Origin: Lacrimispora indolis DSM 755
GTDB taxonomy: Bacteria; Bacillota; Clostridia; Lachnospirales; Lachnospiraceae
Assembly: GCF_000526995.1 (NCBI RefSeq)
Contig: NZ_AZUI01000001.1
Span: forward strand, 1,488,001 to 1,552,000
Reading direction: 5' to 3'
Length of the DNA stretch: 64,000 nt
Part shown: positions 55,512 through 64,000 of the stretch, piece after piece
How positions within the stretch are numbered: the first letter of the stretch is position 1
Layout of the letters: each line of letters starts with the position of its first letter
The notes under the pieces: model-generated
What the model saw: only the letters and a program-made list of their open reading frames with translations
The model's database searches: none
Told to the model about the DNA's origin: nothing
Made by a program: the position numbers and the translations under genes

Positions 55512-56258
55512 ATGAACAATTATTTAGACATCGCAAACGGCGGTGTGGTATTCCTGCTCTGCGGCATTGTCATCGCATATGTGCTGGCACAAGCCGTCAT
55601 ATTCATGCGAAAGGCCTGGGCAAGAGGCCTGGAACTGGGTATGGAAAAAAGCGCCATGAAAAAGGTCATGATCAACAGCTGCGTGGTATCTGTTCTGCCA
55701 AGCCTGCCTATCCTGATCATCCTGCTGCTGTTAATGCCTTCCCTTGGACGCTATTTCCCATGGCTGCGTCTCAGCGTGGTCGGATCAGGAGTATATGAAA
55801 ATATGGCGGCAGACGTTACTGCAAAGGCCTTTGGCCTGGAAGGCATTGCCGACAACCGGTTTTCCCTTGAGGTTTTCGTCAGCGCCATGTGGGTCATGAC
55901 CATCGGCATCATCTGGGGACCGCTGTACACCGCCTTTGGCTCCAAGCTGATCCAAAAAGGGATCAAGGTGCTAAAGGGAAAACAGGAAAAACGTTTTCAG
56001 GCAATTTTTGCTTCCATGTTCCTTGCACTGCTATGTGTATTTTCAGGACCATATTTAGCCACTCCTTTCCGGGTAGGAATCACAGGTCCCATCGGCCTTG
56101 TTCCGCTGCTGGTGGTAATCGCCTCCATGGCAATCAGCTGGCTTCTGGACGTTGCTGCTAAAAAAAGCAATATCAAGGCCCTGTCGGAGTTTTGTTTCCC
56201 TATCAGCCTTGTGCTGGGCATGACCTCTGCAATTATATTCAGTCAGATATTAGGGTAA
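55512..56258 (+). CDS. DUF5058-like integral membrane protein
   Basis: 248 residues with six to seven membrane segments: VVFLLCGIVIAYVLAQAVIF, VLPSLPILIILLLLMPSLGR, VFVSAMWVMTIGIIWGPLYT and others. The sequence MRKAWARGLELGMEKSAMKK and GRYFPWLRLSVVGSGVYE match what I recall of DUF5058. The start 55512 follows GAGGAGG; the longer frame is not needed. Operon with another membrane protein (15 bases) and an M20 hydrolase. Likely one half of a transporter. Confidence 0.75.
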   Translation: MNNYLDIANGGVVFLLCGIVIAYVLAQAVIFMRKAWARGLELGMEKSAMKKVMINSCVVSVLPSLPILIILLLLMPSLGRYFPWLRLSVVGSGVYENMAADVTAKAFGLEGIADNRFSLEVFVSAMWVMTIGIIWGPLYTAFGSKLIQKGIKVLKGKQEKRFQAIFASMFLALLCVFSGPYLATPFRVGITGPIGLVPLLVVIASMAISWLLDVAAKKSNIKALSEFCFPISLVLGMTSAIIFSQILG

Positions 56259-56273
56259 AGGAGGAGAAAACAA

Positions 56274-56936
56274 ATGAAACAGAACGATTATTACAGTTCC
56301 ATTCACCGGTTAGGACGCTGGTCTACCCTGATCGGCATTGCGCTCATGTTTATGGTGCCTGTTGCTGCGACAATTATTTATGATGTAAAACTCAATACCG
56401 CAACCGTTGTGGCTGCCGCCATCCAGCTTTGTATCGTATTTATTCCCACCCAGCTTACAGAGGTCATCTCCTTTTCACCCATTCTGGGAGCCGGCGGTAC
56501 TTATCTTTCTTTTATTACCGGTAATGTTATGAACATGAAGCTTCCTGCTGCTGCCGCAGGCCACCGCCTTATGAATGTGGAGCCTCACAGCGATGAAGGA
56601 GAAGTGGTTTCCGTGCTTGCCATCGGCATGTCCTCCATTACCACCACCCTGATCATATTTGCGGGCATGTTCTTATTTACTCCTTTTATTCACTACTTAG
56701 AGAACCCCGTCTTAAAGCCAGGCTTCAGCAGCGTTATGCCGGCACTTCTCGGAACCATGCTGCTGCCCTATTTACGCAAGAACTTTCCTTTGGCCATCAC
56801 TCCTCTCATCATCAGCACCTTATCAGGAGTCTTGTTTGCCGCAAAATACGGCCAGGTCCAGGGATATCTGCTTCTAGTGACAATGATTCTTTCAGTGGGT
56901 GCATCTATTTTAATTACAAACGCGAAAAACAAATAA
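56274..56936 (+). CDS. Integral membrane protein, partner of the DUF5058-like protein
   Basis: 220 residues, about six membrane segments. SFSPILGAGGTYLSFITGNV, MNMKLPAAAAGHR and ALLGTMLLPYLRKNFPLAIT are its best-conserved-looking parts; the conserved charged loop EPHSDEGEVVS lies inside. I know no functional name. AAAGGAGG precedes the ATG. Its pairing with 55512 suggests a two-subunit permease for the substrate or product of the M20 enzyme. Confidence 0.72.
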   Translation: MKQNDYYSSIHRLGRWSTLIGIALMFMVPVAATIIYDVKLNTATVVAAAIQLCIVFIPTQLTEVISFSPILGAGGTYLSFITGNVMNMKLPAAAAGHRLMNVEPHSDEGEVVSVLAIGMSSITTTLIIFAGMFLFTPFIHYLENPVLKPGFSSVMPALLGTMLLPYLRKNFPLAITPLIISTLSGVLFAAKYGQVQGYLLLVTMILSVGASILITNAKNK

Positions 56937-56963
56937 GATGAAAACAAGGAAGGGAGACTCGTT

Positions 56964-58397
56964 ATGAGCGGCAAAGAGCGTATTATTGAATTAATTGAAC
57001 AAAAAAGGGATTTATTTACGGCCCTCTCCGATCAGGTGTGGGGATTTGCGGAGACCCGCTTTGCTTTAAAAAAATCTGCCGATTTATTATGCAGTGCAAT
57101 GGAAAAGGAAGGCTTTAAAATCACCAGGGACCTGGCAGGAATGAAGGATGCCTTTATTGCCGAATATGGCCAGGGAAGCCCTGTGATCGGAATTCTCGCC
57201 GAATACGATGCTCTGGCTAATATGAGCCAGGAATCCGATGTTGCGTCTCCATGCCCCATTAAGGCAGGAGAAAGCGGCCATGGCTGCGGCCACCACCTGT
57301 TAGGTGCCGGAGCCGCCGCAGGCGCGGTAGGCATTAAGGATTACATGGTGGAAGCAGGTTTATCCGGCACCATCCGCCTGTTTGGCTGCCCTGCAGAGGA
57401 AAGCGGCTATGGGAAGGCATTTATGGCAAGGGACGGCATTTTTAACGACACAGATGTTGCCCTTACCTGGCATCCCATGGATTCCACAGGCCTTTGGGAT
57501 TTCAGCTCCCTGGCAGTATTCCAGACATACTTCCGGTTTAAGGGACGTGCGGCCCATGCCGCTGCGGCGCCGGAACATGGGCGAAGCGCATTGGATGCAG
57601 CGGAATTAATGAACATCGGCGTGAACTTCTTAAGAGAGCACATCATTGATGAGGGACGGGTTCATTACGCCTTTACCGATGTAGGGGGAACCTCAGCCAA
57701 TGTGGTACAGCCTACGGCAGAGCTTTACTATTTTGTGCGCGCCCCCAGAACAGACCAGGCAAAGGAAATTTACGACCGTGTGGTCAAAATCGCCCAGGGC
57801 GCAGCATTGATGACGGAAACAGAACTGGAAGTGGATTTTGACTCCGCCTGTGCAAGCTATCTGGTCAACCGGGAGCTGGGCAGGGTCATGTATGACAACT
57901 TAAAACAGGTGAGCCCCATTGAATACACCCCGGAAGAAATGGCCTATGCAAAGCAGTTCTATGACCAGCTTCCCGAGTCAACCAAGAACCAGATTGCAAG
58001 AAAGATCCAGGCCTTCCTTCCGGACGCAGAGAAGTCAGTTATTGAAGAGGAAGCCAAAAGCCCTGTTAACCGTCTGGTTGCTCCCCTCACATTCCCCAAT
58101 AAGCCCATGAGCGGCTCCACGGATGTGGGTGATGTGAGCTGGACCATTCCTACGGTCACTGCAGTTGTTACGACTGCGCCAAACGGAACCCCAGCCCATT
58201 CCTGGCAGTGGGTTGCCACCGGCAAATCAAGCATTGCCCATAAGGGAATGATCACTGCCGGAAAGACCATTGCAATGACCGCTCTCGATCTCCTGGAAAA
58301 TCCTGAGATCATTAAGAAAGCAAAAGAGGAGCATGAGAGAAATCTTGGCGGCAAGCCTTTTGAAAGCGCCATCCCGCCAGAGGTGTCTCCCCGTTAA
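56964..58397 (+). CDS. M20-family amidohydrolase (AbgB-like)
   Basis: 477 residues. Metal-binding sites: GHGCGHHLLGAGAAAGAVG, the PAEESGYGKAFMARDG glutamates, LTWHPMDSTGLW, and HSWQWVATGKSSIAHKGM near the C-terminus. The lid domain starts at KGRAAHAAAAPEHGRSALDA. Length and motifs agree with AbgB, the p-aminobenzoyl-glutamate hydrolase subunit, and related enzymes cutting acyl or aryl amino acids. No AbgA partner is present. Third gene of the operon. Confidence 0.9.
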   Translation: MSGKERIIELIEQKRDLFTALSDQVWGFAETRFALKKSADLLCSAMEKEGFKITRDLAGMKDAFIAEYGQGSPVIGILAEYDALANMSQESDVASPCPIKAGESGHGCGHHLLGAGAAAGAVGIKDYMVEAGLSGTIRLFGCPAEESGYGKAFMARDGIFNDTDVALTWHPMDSTGLWDFSSLAVFQTYFRFKGRAAHAAAAPEHGRSALDAAELMNIGVNFLREHIIDEGRVHYAFTDVGGTSANVVQPTAELYYFVRAPRTDQAKEIYDRVVKIAQGAALMTETELEVDFDSACASYLVNRELGRVMYDNLKQVSPIEYTPEEMAYAKQFYDQLPESTKNQIARKIQAFLPDAEKSVIEEEAKSPVNRLVAPLTFPNKPMSGSTDVGDVSWTIPTVTAVVTTAPNGTPAHSWQWVATGKSSIAHKGMITAGKTIAMTALDLLENPEIIKKAKEEHERNLGGKPFESAIPPEVSPR

Positions 58398-58521
58398 ATC
58401 CGTCATTTAAACAGGGGAGTTTCCCGTATTTGCTTTTGCTGAAGAGGATTTAAAATGATGGGTCCTTCTGCTGCCATAGCTGCATCCGCGGTTGCAGAGA
58501 AAGGACCAAAATAATAAGATA

Positions 58522-58567
58522 ATTGCCAGCCTTTTAATCTGTGTTCTGATTATAAGGCTGGCAATTC
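58522..58567. terminator. Terminator of the M20 operon
   Basis: AATTGCCAGCCTT and AAGGCTGGCAATT form a perfect 13-bp stem followed by CTTTATG. It lies about 125 bases behind the M20 gene. Confidence 0.78.
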
Positions 58568-58623
58568 TTTATGCGTATTCTTCTGCTACCGGCGTTTTGC
58601 TTTTGGTTCACTCCATTCTCTAA

Positions 58624-59166
58624 TTAATTATTGCACATGCGGTTCATATAATTTCTGATATGATTTGTATTGTTTATTTCGATTGCACCATTTTGATTAA
58701 AACTCATTAAATGGTGGGTTCTTGATTGGTCATAAATTATAAATCCGAATTGCTTATATAGATTTTGAACCGGGTCAGACTTGTAAAGATTCAAGAATAT
58801 CGGCTTGTCTGCTTCCCTGGAAAGTGACGTAATATGGCGTAAATAAAATGCCTCTATTCCCTTATACCGGGCAGACTTTATAAGCTGAAGGGATATTGAA
58901 CCAAACCTGTCCGCCTGTTCATTAAATGTGAAAAAACCGACAATCCTATTGTTCAGCAGTACCTTCTGAAAACAAGTACATTTTTGCATTTTATGAAAAT
59001 TATCTGTGCCTATTATAACTTGTATATCTTCAATCCAGCCATCATTGTATTTATCTACATATTTTTTATAACAGGCCCTTCTTATATTTATGTATCTTTC
59101 TAAGTCATTTTCATTTACATCATGCAAGGAAAAACCTCTATTTATTAAATCGTCTGTTAATATCAT
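58624..59166 (-). CDS. GNAT-like acetyltransferase
   Basis: 180 residues from MILTDDLINRGFSLHDVNEN. RRACYKKYVDKYNDGWIEDI and RIVGFFTFNEQADRFGSISL give the GNAT beta core; LYKSDPVQNLYKQFGFIIYD is the usual C-terminal element (N-x-x-LYxxxGF). The R-x-x-G-x-G/A loop is weak (SARYKGIEAFYLRH). GGGGGG precedes the ATG. Substrate unknown. Confidence 0.7.
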   Translation of the reverse strand: MILTDDLINRGFSLHDVNENDLERYINIRRACYKKYVDKYNDGWIEDIQVIIGTDNFHKMQKCTCFQKVLLNNRIVGFFTFNEQADRFGSISLQLIKSARYKGIEAFYLRHITSLSREADKPIFLNLYKSDPVQNLYKQFGFIIYDQSRTHHLMSFNQNGAIEINNTNHIRNYMNRMCNN

Positions 59167-59452
59167 ATATCCCCCCTGACTGCCAACGGCCATCTGCCTG
59201 TTAACAGGATTATGACTGTATAACAGGAGATGGAGTATGGGCTATTTTGATTTAAAGTGCTGGTACTATCATAATCGTACAAGCAAATAAATATTACTAT
59301 CTTTTTCATAAATTTCAAAAAGAGCGGGCCAGTTTCCTGGCATGCAAAGCCCGTCTTCTTAACAAAATAAAAAAAGGTCAAGGCTGACAGGTACTTTCCC
59401 ATTTTTTTAACATAACATAAGGCAAATTGTTTTATTGAAAGGCAGTAAAATT

Positions 59453-60751
59453 ATGGCTTCTTGCCCTGTAGGACTGTTTCCTTATACCATTCGATCCGGC
59501 GATACGCTATGGCAGATTTCACAACGTTATTATACTTCCACTGGTGCAATTATGGCAGCAAACCCAGGCTTAAATCCAAACAACTTATCAGTGGGGCAGA
59601 CCATTTGTATTCCGGCAAGAAGAGCTCCCCGTCCTCCCGTTCCGACTCCACCTTCCGGAGGAACAGGCGGCGGTGGGAGCCGCTGTCCCGTAGGCCTTCG
59701 TACCTATACCATTCAGCGAAATGATACCTTATGGCTTCTTTCCCAGCGTTATTGCACCACCGTAGAAAGTATTCTGGCCCTGAACCCCGGAATGAATCCC
59801 AGCAACCTGAGAGTAGGTCAGACGATCTGGATACCGGCCGGATACCAGCTGCCCAACCTGCCTTTCTGGTTCCGTTCCCAGGCCGTCACACCGACGGAAC
59901 CAGCCAGCAGTAATGAGACCACCGTATGCCCGGAGGAATCCGATTCCTATGTGGTTGAAGCCGGTGATACGATTTGGCTGCTTTCTCAGCGTTTTCAGAC
60001 TACGGTCGATGAAATCATGGCAGTTAACCCAGGCATCGATCCTGCCAATCTGTTTGTCGGACTGGTGATCTGTATACCCAGGAGACGCAATAACATCCCT
60101 CAGCCAATGCCTGTGCCACAGCCGACACCCCAGCCAACTCCGCGGCCAACACCACGGCCAACGCCTCAACCTATACCTGAACCGACAGAACCACCTATTT
60201 TCCTCTGGGTCAGCAAGGAAGAGCAGAATTTAAACAACTACATTCGTCTTTTGTGGGCTCAGCATGTTTACTGGGCCAGAATGGCAATGCAAAGTATGAT
60301 ACAGGACCTTTCAGATGCGCAGTCAGTTGCCAATCGTCTCGCACAGAATCCAAAAGATTTTGAAATAGCTTTACAGACTTTCTATGGAGAGGAAGTAGCT
60401 GAGAATTTTGCAAATCTGCTTAACGAACACCTTTCTCTTGCCAATGAATACGTCACAGCTGTAAAAGCAGAAGATACGGCCGCAGCGGATGATGTTGAAA
60501 GACGATTATACCAGAATGCCGATCAGATTGCGGCTTTTCTTGGAAACATTAATCCAAATTGGTCAGCCGAAGAATGGAAAAACATGCTTCACGACCATCT
60601 TGCGCTTCTGAAAGAGGACATCTGCAACATGTTATCCGGAAATTTTGAGGACAGCATAGGTACATTTACCGATATTGAGCGGGGGGCACTGGAAATGGCC
60701 GATATCATGGCCCTTGGAATCGTAAAGCAGTTTCCTCAGTATTTCAGATAG
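59453..60751 (+). CDS. Triple LysM protein with helical C-terminal domain
   Basis: 432 residues. Three LysM repeats at ~8-53, ~84-128 and ~160-208, each with (S/N/A)GDT(L/I)W.(L/I)SQR(Y/F) and NP.(L/M/I)(N/D)P.NL.VG. The first two repeats are introduced by CPVG, the third by CPEE. A Pro/Gln/Thr linker (~215-250) joins a ~180-residue helical domain containing conserved-looking Trp and His (LLWAQHVYWARM, LLNEHLSLANEY, MLHDHLALLKED). There is no signal peptide, which suggests a spore coat or mother-cell role rather than secretion. ATG 59453 is used; the longer frame starts with TTG. Confidence 0.82.
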   Translation: MASCPVGLFPYTIRSGDTLWQISQRYYTSTGAIMAANPGLNPNNLSVGQTICIPARRAPRPPVPTPPSGGTGGGGSRCPVGLRTYTIQRNDTLWLLSQRYCTTVESILALNPGMNPSNLRVGQTIWIPAGYQLPNLPFWFRSQAVTPTEPASSNETTVCPEESDSYVVEAGDTIWLLSQRFQTTVDEIMAVNPGIDPANLFVGLVICIPRRRNNIPQPMPVPQPTPQPTPRPTPRPTPQPIPEPTEPPIFLWVSKEEQNLNNYIRLLWAQHVYWARMAMQSMIQDLSDAQSVANRLAQNPKDFEIALQTFYGEEVAENFANLLNEHLSLANEYVTAVKAEDTAAADDVERRLYQNADQIAAFLGNINPNWSAEEWKNMLHDHLALLKEDICNMLSGNFEDSIGTFTDIERGALEMADIMALGIVKQFPQYFR

Positions 60752-61136
60752 GCTGGATCAGGACGTATGTCCCATATCACAAAGTAATAATGAGGTGCTT
60801 AACAAAAAAAATCTGCTGTTGCTCTGATTTTCCAGTTAATAAATCATTTATCAGGCAACAGCAGACGGTTCCCGTTTCAGATTCCATTATGTAATTATTT
60901 TTTGCAAACTTATAGCTCCACGGAACGCTTGTAGCTATAAGTTTGGTTGAAAATATTTATGTTTTGGAACCTGGAGCTGAGACCGGGCTTTTAAAGTATT
61001 ATGTTTTTGATCAATTTCTATATTTGGAATTATATGCCGCATCTTTTTAAACTTTCAAAAAAAGTCCTCTCACCACTTATATATTTCACCATCCCTCCAA
61101 GATTGTTACATTTCTATCAATATCAATTCTCCCCTG
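60752..61136. other. Intergenic region with terminator and a 13-bp inverted repeat
   Basis: No gene found. It contains a hairpin of TCTGCTGTTGC/GCAACAGCAGA (60812-60865) whose minus-strand exit reads TTTTTTTT (terminator of the GH32 operon), and a separate perfect repeat CAAACTTATAGCT (60905-60917) with AGCTATAAGTTTG (60933-60945) of unclear role. Confidence 0.6.
60803..60865 (-). terminator. Terminator of the GH32 operon
   Basis: Eleven-bp stem with long loop, followed on the minus strand by ATTTTTTTTG. It lies 270 bases behind the last gene. Confidence 0.7.
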
Positions 61137-62507
61137 TCAGTTAATTTCAAACAAAGATACCTCAAGGCTGCCTTTCCATTTGATCGTATCATAAGGGGTG
61201 TCAGGAAATACAACCATGGTGATCATATTAAGACCTCCGTCTGCAAATACTTCTAAAACTGATACATCAAAGATCACTTCAAGGTCCCAGCTTCCTTCTT
61301 TCAGGCGTTTTGCGGAAGCTACGGAATATTCCGACGTCATAAACTGTTCATCGAACTCCCGGTATCCGGCAATGGTCCGGTTCACAGTTATCGTATCTTC
61401 CGTCACTTCAATCTCCAGCCTCTGTCCTTCACTGTTTGACAGGTAGATCCTTCCCTCCCCTTCCCCCTTGACTTTTAAACCAAAGGTTTCCGTCATCAAA
61501 TGTACACCGCTTTTAACGGGATACGCCATATGCCGGAACTTGTCAAGACCTTCCGCATGTCCGGCCAGCCGGTAGCCTGCCTTTGTTTCACGAACAGACA
61601 GGCTTCTCGCCAGAGTCGCCTGTCCGCAGAATTCATTGGTAGGGACCTTGGATGCATAAGTCCAATTCATGGCCCATCCCATAAGCAGGGGAGAATCATA
61701 ATTCTGGAACGTGACGCCCGCATAATTGTCAAAACCGTCATCCAGCCAAAGTACCTCATCTGCCGGATGGGTGCAGATGAACTTGTCTCCGTCGAAGTCT
61801 CCTATAAAATACTGGATTCTGCAGCGTTCCTCGTCCGTCTTGGTCATGCTCACCACTAAAATCCAGAATACTTGATCCTCATACTTGATTCGAAACAGAT
61901 CCGGGCACTCCCATACACCTTTCACACGGTTGCCTTCAGGACCGAATTCTCCTGTTTTTTCCCATTTTTTCAAATTCTGAGAACTGTAAAAATAAACCCG
62001 GTCCTGGGCTGCCAGCACCAGACTCCAGCAGCGATGGACAGGATTCCAGAAAGCCTTGGGATCCCTGAAATCAGGAATGCCGGGATTTTCAATCACCGGA
62101 TTCAAATAAGATTTCTCAAAATGCTTCCCCCCATCTACGCTGTAAGCAATGCTTTGCTGTTCCAGCCCTGTCTCACTGTCATGGCTGGTATAAACGGCAA
62201 TGATAGGAGGACTTTCCTTGGTTCCGTAGCCTGAGGTATTATACTTATCATAAACACTGCTGCCTGAAAATATATAACCCAGTTCATCAGGATACAGCGC
62301 TATAGGAAGATGCTCCCAATGCAGCAGATCCTTTGTCACCGCATGCCCCCAGTGCATTGGCCCCCATACGGTATCACCGGGGTATTTCTGGTAGCAAAAA
62401 TGGTAAGTCCCGTTTATATACACCATACCGTTAGGATCATTCATCCAGTTATCGGTTGGAGCAAAATGAATCCTGGGCCGAAAATCTCTTATTCCTTTTG
62501 TGCTCAT
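61137..62507 (-). CDS. GH32 beta-fructosidase / sucrose-6-phosphate hydrolase
   Basis: 456 residues. Nucleophile Asp in NWMNDPNGMVYINGTYH, stabiliser in PDFRDPKAFW, acid/base Glu in GVWECPDLFRI: the full GH32 triad. Five-bladed propeller to ~310, then a beta-sandwich ending FDVSVLEVFADGG. No signal peptide, so it acts on imported fructosides, possibly phosphorylated. GAGGAGGA lies before the ATG. Second gene of a tandem pair with 62551-63921, of exactly equal length. Confidence 0.93.
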   Translation of the reverse strand: MSTKGIRDFRPRIHFAPTDNWMNDPNGMVYINGTYHFCYQKYPGDTVWGPMHWGHAVTKDLLHWEHLPIALYPDELGYIFSGSSVYDKYNTSGYGTKESPPIIAVYTSHDSETGLEQQSIAYSVDGGKHFEKSYLNPVIENPGIPDFRDPKAFWNPVHRCWSLVLAAQDRVYFYSSQNLKKWEKTGEFGPEGNRVKGVWECPDLFRIKYEDQVFWILVVSMTKTDEERCRIQYFIGDFDGDKFICTHPADEVLWLDDGFDNYAGVTFQNYDSPLLMGWAMNWTYASKVPTNEFCGQATLARSLSVRETKAGYRLAGHAEGLDKFRHMAYPVKSGVHLMTETFGLKVKGEGEGRIYLSNSEGQRLEIEVTEDTITVNRTIAGYREFDEQFMTSEYSVASAKRLKEGSWDLEVIFDVSVLEVFADGGLNMITMVVFPDTPYDTIKWKGSLEVSLFEIN

Positions 62508-62550
62508 AATATTCCTCCTCTTTCCAGTCTACATTTTATTTTCTTAATTA

Positions 62551-63921
62551 TTACTGAAGCTGGTAAATCTGCACAGTCAAATCCCCTTGTACAGAGATTT
62601 TCTCATAGGGAACATCCGGGTATACGGTCATAGATGCCGTTTCCAATCCCTTGTCTGCAAATACCTCCAGATAAGATACATCAAACAGTATTTCCATATC
62701 AACCGCTCCGCTCAAAAGGCGTTTTGCTTCCGCCACAGAATGAAGCTTATCACAATATTTTTCTGAAAAATCACAGGCACCTGCCCTGGACCGGTCAATT
62801 CTGATGTTCTCTTCTTCTATCTCAATTACCAGCTCCTGCTTCTTTTCATTCGAAAATGTTATTTTACCGGATCGCCCCTGCACTTTCAATCCAAAGCATT
62901 CGCCAATCAGCGAATCCCCGTCAGCAACCGGGTAAGAAACAGCACGCAAATGATCCAATCCAAAAGGCTTAGCTGCCAGGCGGTGCCCCTTTTCTGTTTT
63001 TATCAGGGAAAGCTCTCTGGCTGCAGTCATCAACCCTGCAAATTCTCCCGTAGGCACCAGATTGGCGTATTCCGGACTGACTCCCCAGCCTAAATAAATG
63101 GATTTGTCGTAATTATGAAACGTCACCCCGGCATAATTGTCAAATCCAAAATCCAGCCAAAGCGGTTCCTTCCCCTGTGTTCCGGTCCGGAATGTATCTC
63201 CGTCAAACTCTCCAATAAAATATTGAATATTGGCGCAGCACCTTCCCGGAATTGCCATCATGCTGGCAAGCAGCACCCATTTTTCACCCTCTTCTGTCTG
63301 AAGAGGGAACAAGTCCGTGCATTCCCAGGTGCTATTCACCAGATTCTCTTCCCTGCCGAATTCGCCTGTCCTTTCCCAGCTTTTCAAGTCCTCAGATGCA
63401 TAAATATAAGCACAGTCTTTGGCCGCCAGGATCATGCTCCAGCAATTCCGCTTCTTGTTCCAGAACACCTTGGGATCCCTGAAATCTTCCAGGCCTGGAT
63501 TATCAATGACAGGATTGCCGTAATACTTCTCAAAATGGTATCCTCCATCCACGCTGTAAGCAATGCTTTGACATTCATGGCCGCCTTCCGGTCGATGGCT
63601 GGTATACATGGCGACTACAGGAATCTCTCCAGCTTTTCCAAAGCCTGATGTATTCTCTTTATCATAAGCCATACTTCCCGAAAAAATATAACCCAGTTCA
63701 TCCGGATGCAAGGCGATGGAATGATGCTCCCAGTGCAGCAGATCCCTGCTGGCAGCATGGCCCCAATGCATCGGCCCCCAGACCGGTTGTTCCGGATGAT
63801 GCTGATAATAAAGATGCCACAGACCATCCATATAGACCATTCCATTAGGATCATTGCTCCAGTTTCTTGGCGGTGTAAAATGTACCTTTGGCCTGAAATT
63901 ACGTACACCCCTTGTACTCAT
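62551..63921 (-). CDS. GH32 beta-fructosidase, tandem paralogue
   Basis: 456 residues with the same architecture: NWSNDPNGMVYMDGLWH, EDFRDPKVFWN and STWECTDLFPL. Relative to its neighbour the triad is intact but the flanking residues differ (Met to Ser before NDPNG, Pro to Thr after EC), which points to a shifted substrate preference. ATG 63921 follows AGGAGG. No signal peptide. The transporter gene is expected beyond the right edge of the window. Confidence 0.92.
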   Translation of the reverse strand: MSTRGVRNFRPKVHFTPPRNWSNDPNGMVYMDGLWHLYYQHHPEQPVWGPMHWGHAASRDLLHWEHHSIALHPDELGYIFSGSMAYDKENTSGFGKAGEIPVVAMYTSHRPEGGHECQSIAYSVDGGYHFEKYYGNPVIDNPGLEDFRDPKVFWNKKRNCWSMILAAKDCAYIYASEDLKSWERTGEFGREENLVNSTWECTDLFPLQTEEGEKWVLLASMMAIPGRCCANIQYFIGEFDGDTFRTGTQGKEPLWLDFGFDNYAGVTFHNYDKSIYLGWGVSPEYANLVPTGEFAGLMTAARELSLIKTEKGHRLAAKPFGLDHLRAVSYPVADGDSLIGECFGLKVQGRSGKITFSNEKKQELVIEIEEENIRIDRSRAGACDFSEKYCDKLHSVAEAKRLLSGAVDMEILFDVSYLEVFADKGLETASMTVYPDVPYEKISVQGDLTVQIYQLQ

Positions 63922-63948
63922 ATTTAATCCTCCTAGCAATATAGCAGA

Positions 63949-63980
63949 GGCTGCCGTACAGCCTATTCTGTGTGGCAGCC
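63949..63980. other. Hairpin in the leader of the GH32 pair
   Basis: GGCTGCC (63949-63955) and GGCAGCC (63974-63980) pair across an 18-base loop. On the plus strand it is followed by a T-rich stretch; on the minus strand it lies 28 bases upstream of the GH32 start codon. It may be a processing or attenuation element. Confidence 0.35.
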
Positions 63981-64000
63981 CTGTTAATTTTTTATTATTT

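Noticed and set aside
58420..58515. Short frame MMGPSAAIAASAVAEKGPK behind the M20 gene
   Set aside because: Only about 19 codons, no family; might be a relic of a larger gene but the evidence is too thin.
59163..59402. 79-codon minus-strand frame upstream of the GNAT gene
   Set aside because: It overlaps the GNAT gene start, has no family signature and reads as non-coding leader.
60919..61046. Open frame of about 40 codons between LysM and GH32 genes
   Set aside because: No start codon with ribosome site and overlaps a perfect inverted repeat; chance opening is likely.

Overview
The window reads as chromosome of a spore-forming, Gram-positive anaerobe of the Lachnospiraceae (Clostridium/Lacrimispora-like). 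This is inferred from the moderate GC content, strong AGGAGG ribosome binding sites, a dipicolinate synthase pair (dpaA/dpaB), SLH-anchored surface protein, AraC/YesN-type regulators, the rpsF-ssb-rpsR operon in Firmicute order, and many PTS and sugar genes. No rRNA, tRNA, CRISPR array, prophage or intact transposon is visible. Most genes lie on the minus strand.

Layout. 1-5.2 kb: start of an AGCS amino-acid symporter divergent from a GntR/FCD regulator, a group II intron remnant, an SSS symporter divergent from a LytTR/GHKL two-component pair. 5.2-8.9 kb: BadF/NagK-like kinase and SIS isomerase divergent from a ROK regulator, then a chimeric gene remnant. 9.3-15.3 kb: a GlsB-like membrane protein and a sugar-acid operon (KdgT permease, split UxaA-type dehydratase, FAH-family enzyme, DapA-family aldolase) divergent from its IclR regulator. 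15.4-22 kb: OmpR-type two-component system with a membrane protein and a lipoprotein, a GNAT pseudogene, and an operon containing a rifamycin ADP-ribosyltransferase (arr). 22.3-28.5 kb: a 2074-residue SLH surface protein with FMN-binding-like and GLUG-type modules. 28.8-32.6 kb: beta-glucoside PTS, 6-phospho-beta-glucosidase, RpiR regulator. 32.8-37.3 kb: heterodimeric ABC exporter divergent from a MerR regulator, with a textbook 19-bp-spacer promoter. 37.4-39.4 kb: arsR-acr3-arsC. 39.4-41.6 kb: deformylase-like gene, truncated GNAT gene, and a tiny type I toxin-like ORF bounded by a duplication of the rpsR 3' end. 41.7-43.1 kb: rpsF-ssb-rpsR and DUF951. 43.1-48.2 kb: aldo/keto reductase, Eis-like and DUF2156 proteins, AraC regulator, HPr-like protein. 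48.3-52.9 kb: chemoreceptor, dapA, dpaA-dpaB. 53-58.4 kb: AraC-GH39-like fusion, then a DUF5058-like membrane protein, a second membrane protein and an M20 amidohydrolase. 58.6-64 kb: GNAT protein, LysM protein, two tandem GH32 beta-fructosidases.

How the genes work together. Most catabolic blocks carry their own divergent or adjacent regulator (GntR, LytTR, ROK, IclR, RpiR, MerR, ArsR), and in five places the promoter and operator can be read directly. The least understood units are the sugar-acid operon without a KDG kinase, the DUF5058/membrane protein/M20 module, the giant flavin-type SLH protein, and the toxin cassette at the end of rpsR. All functions are assigned by recognising sequence motifs by eye; no database search was run.
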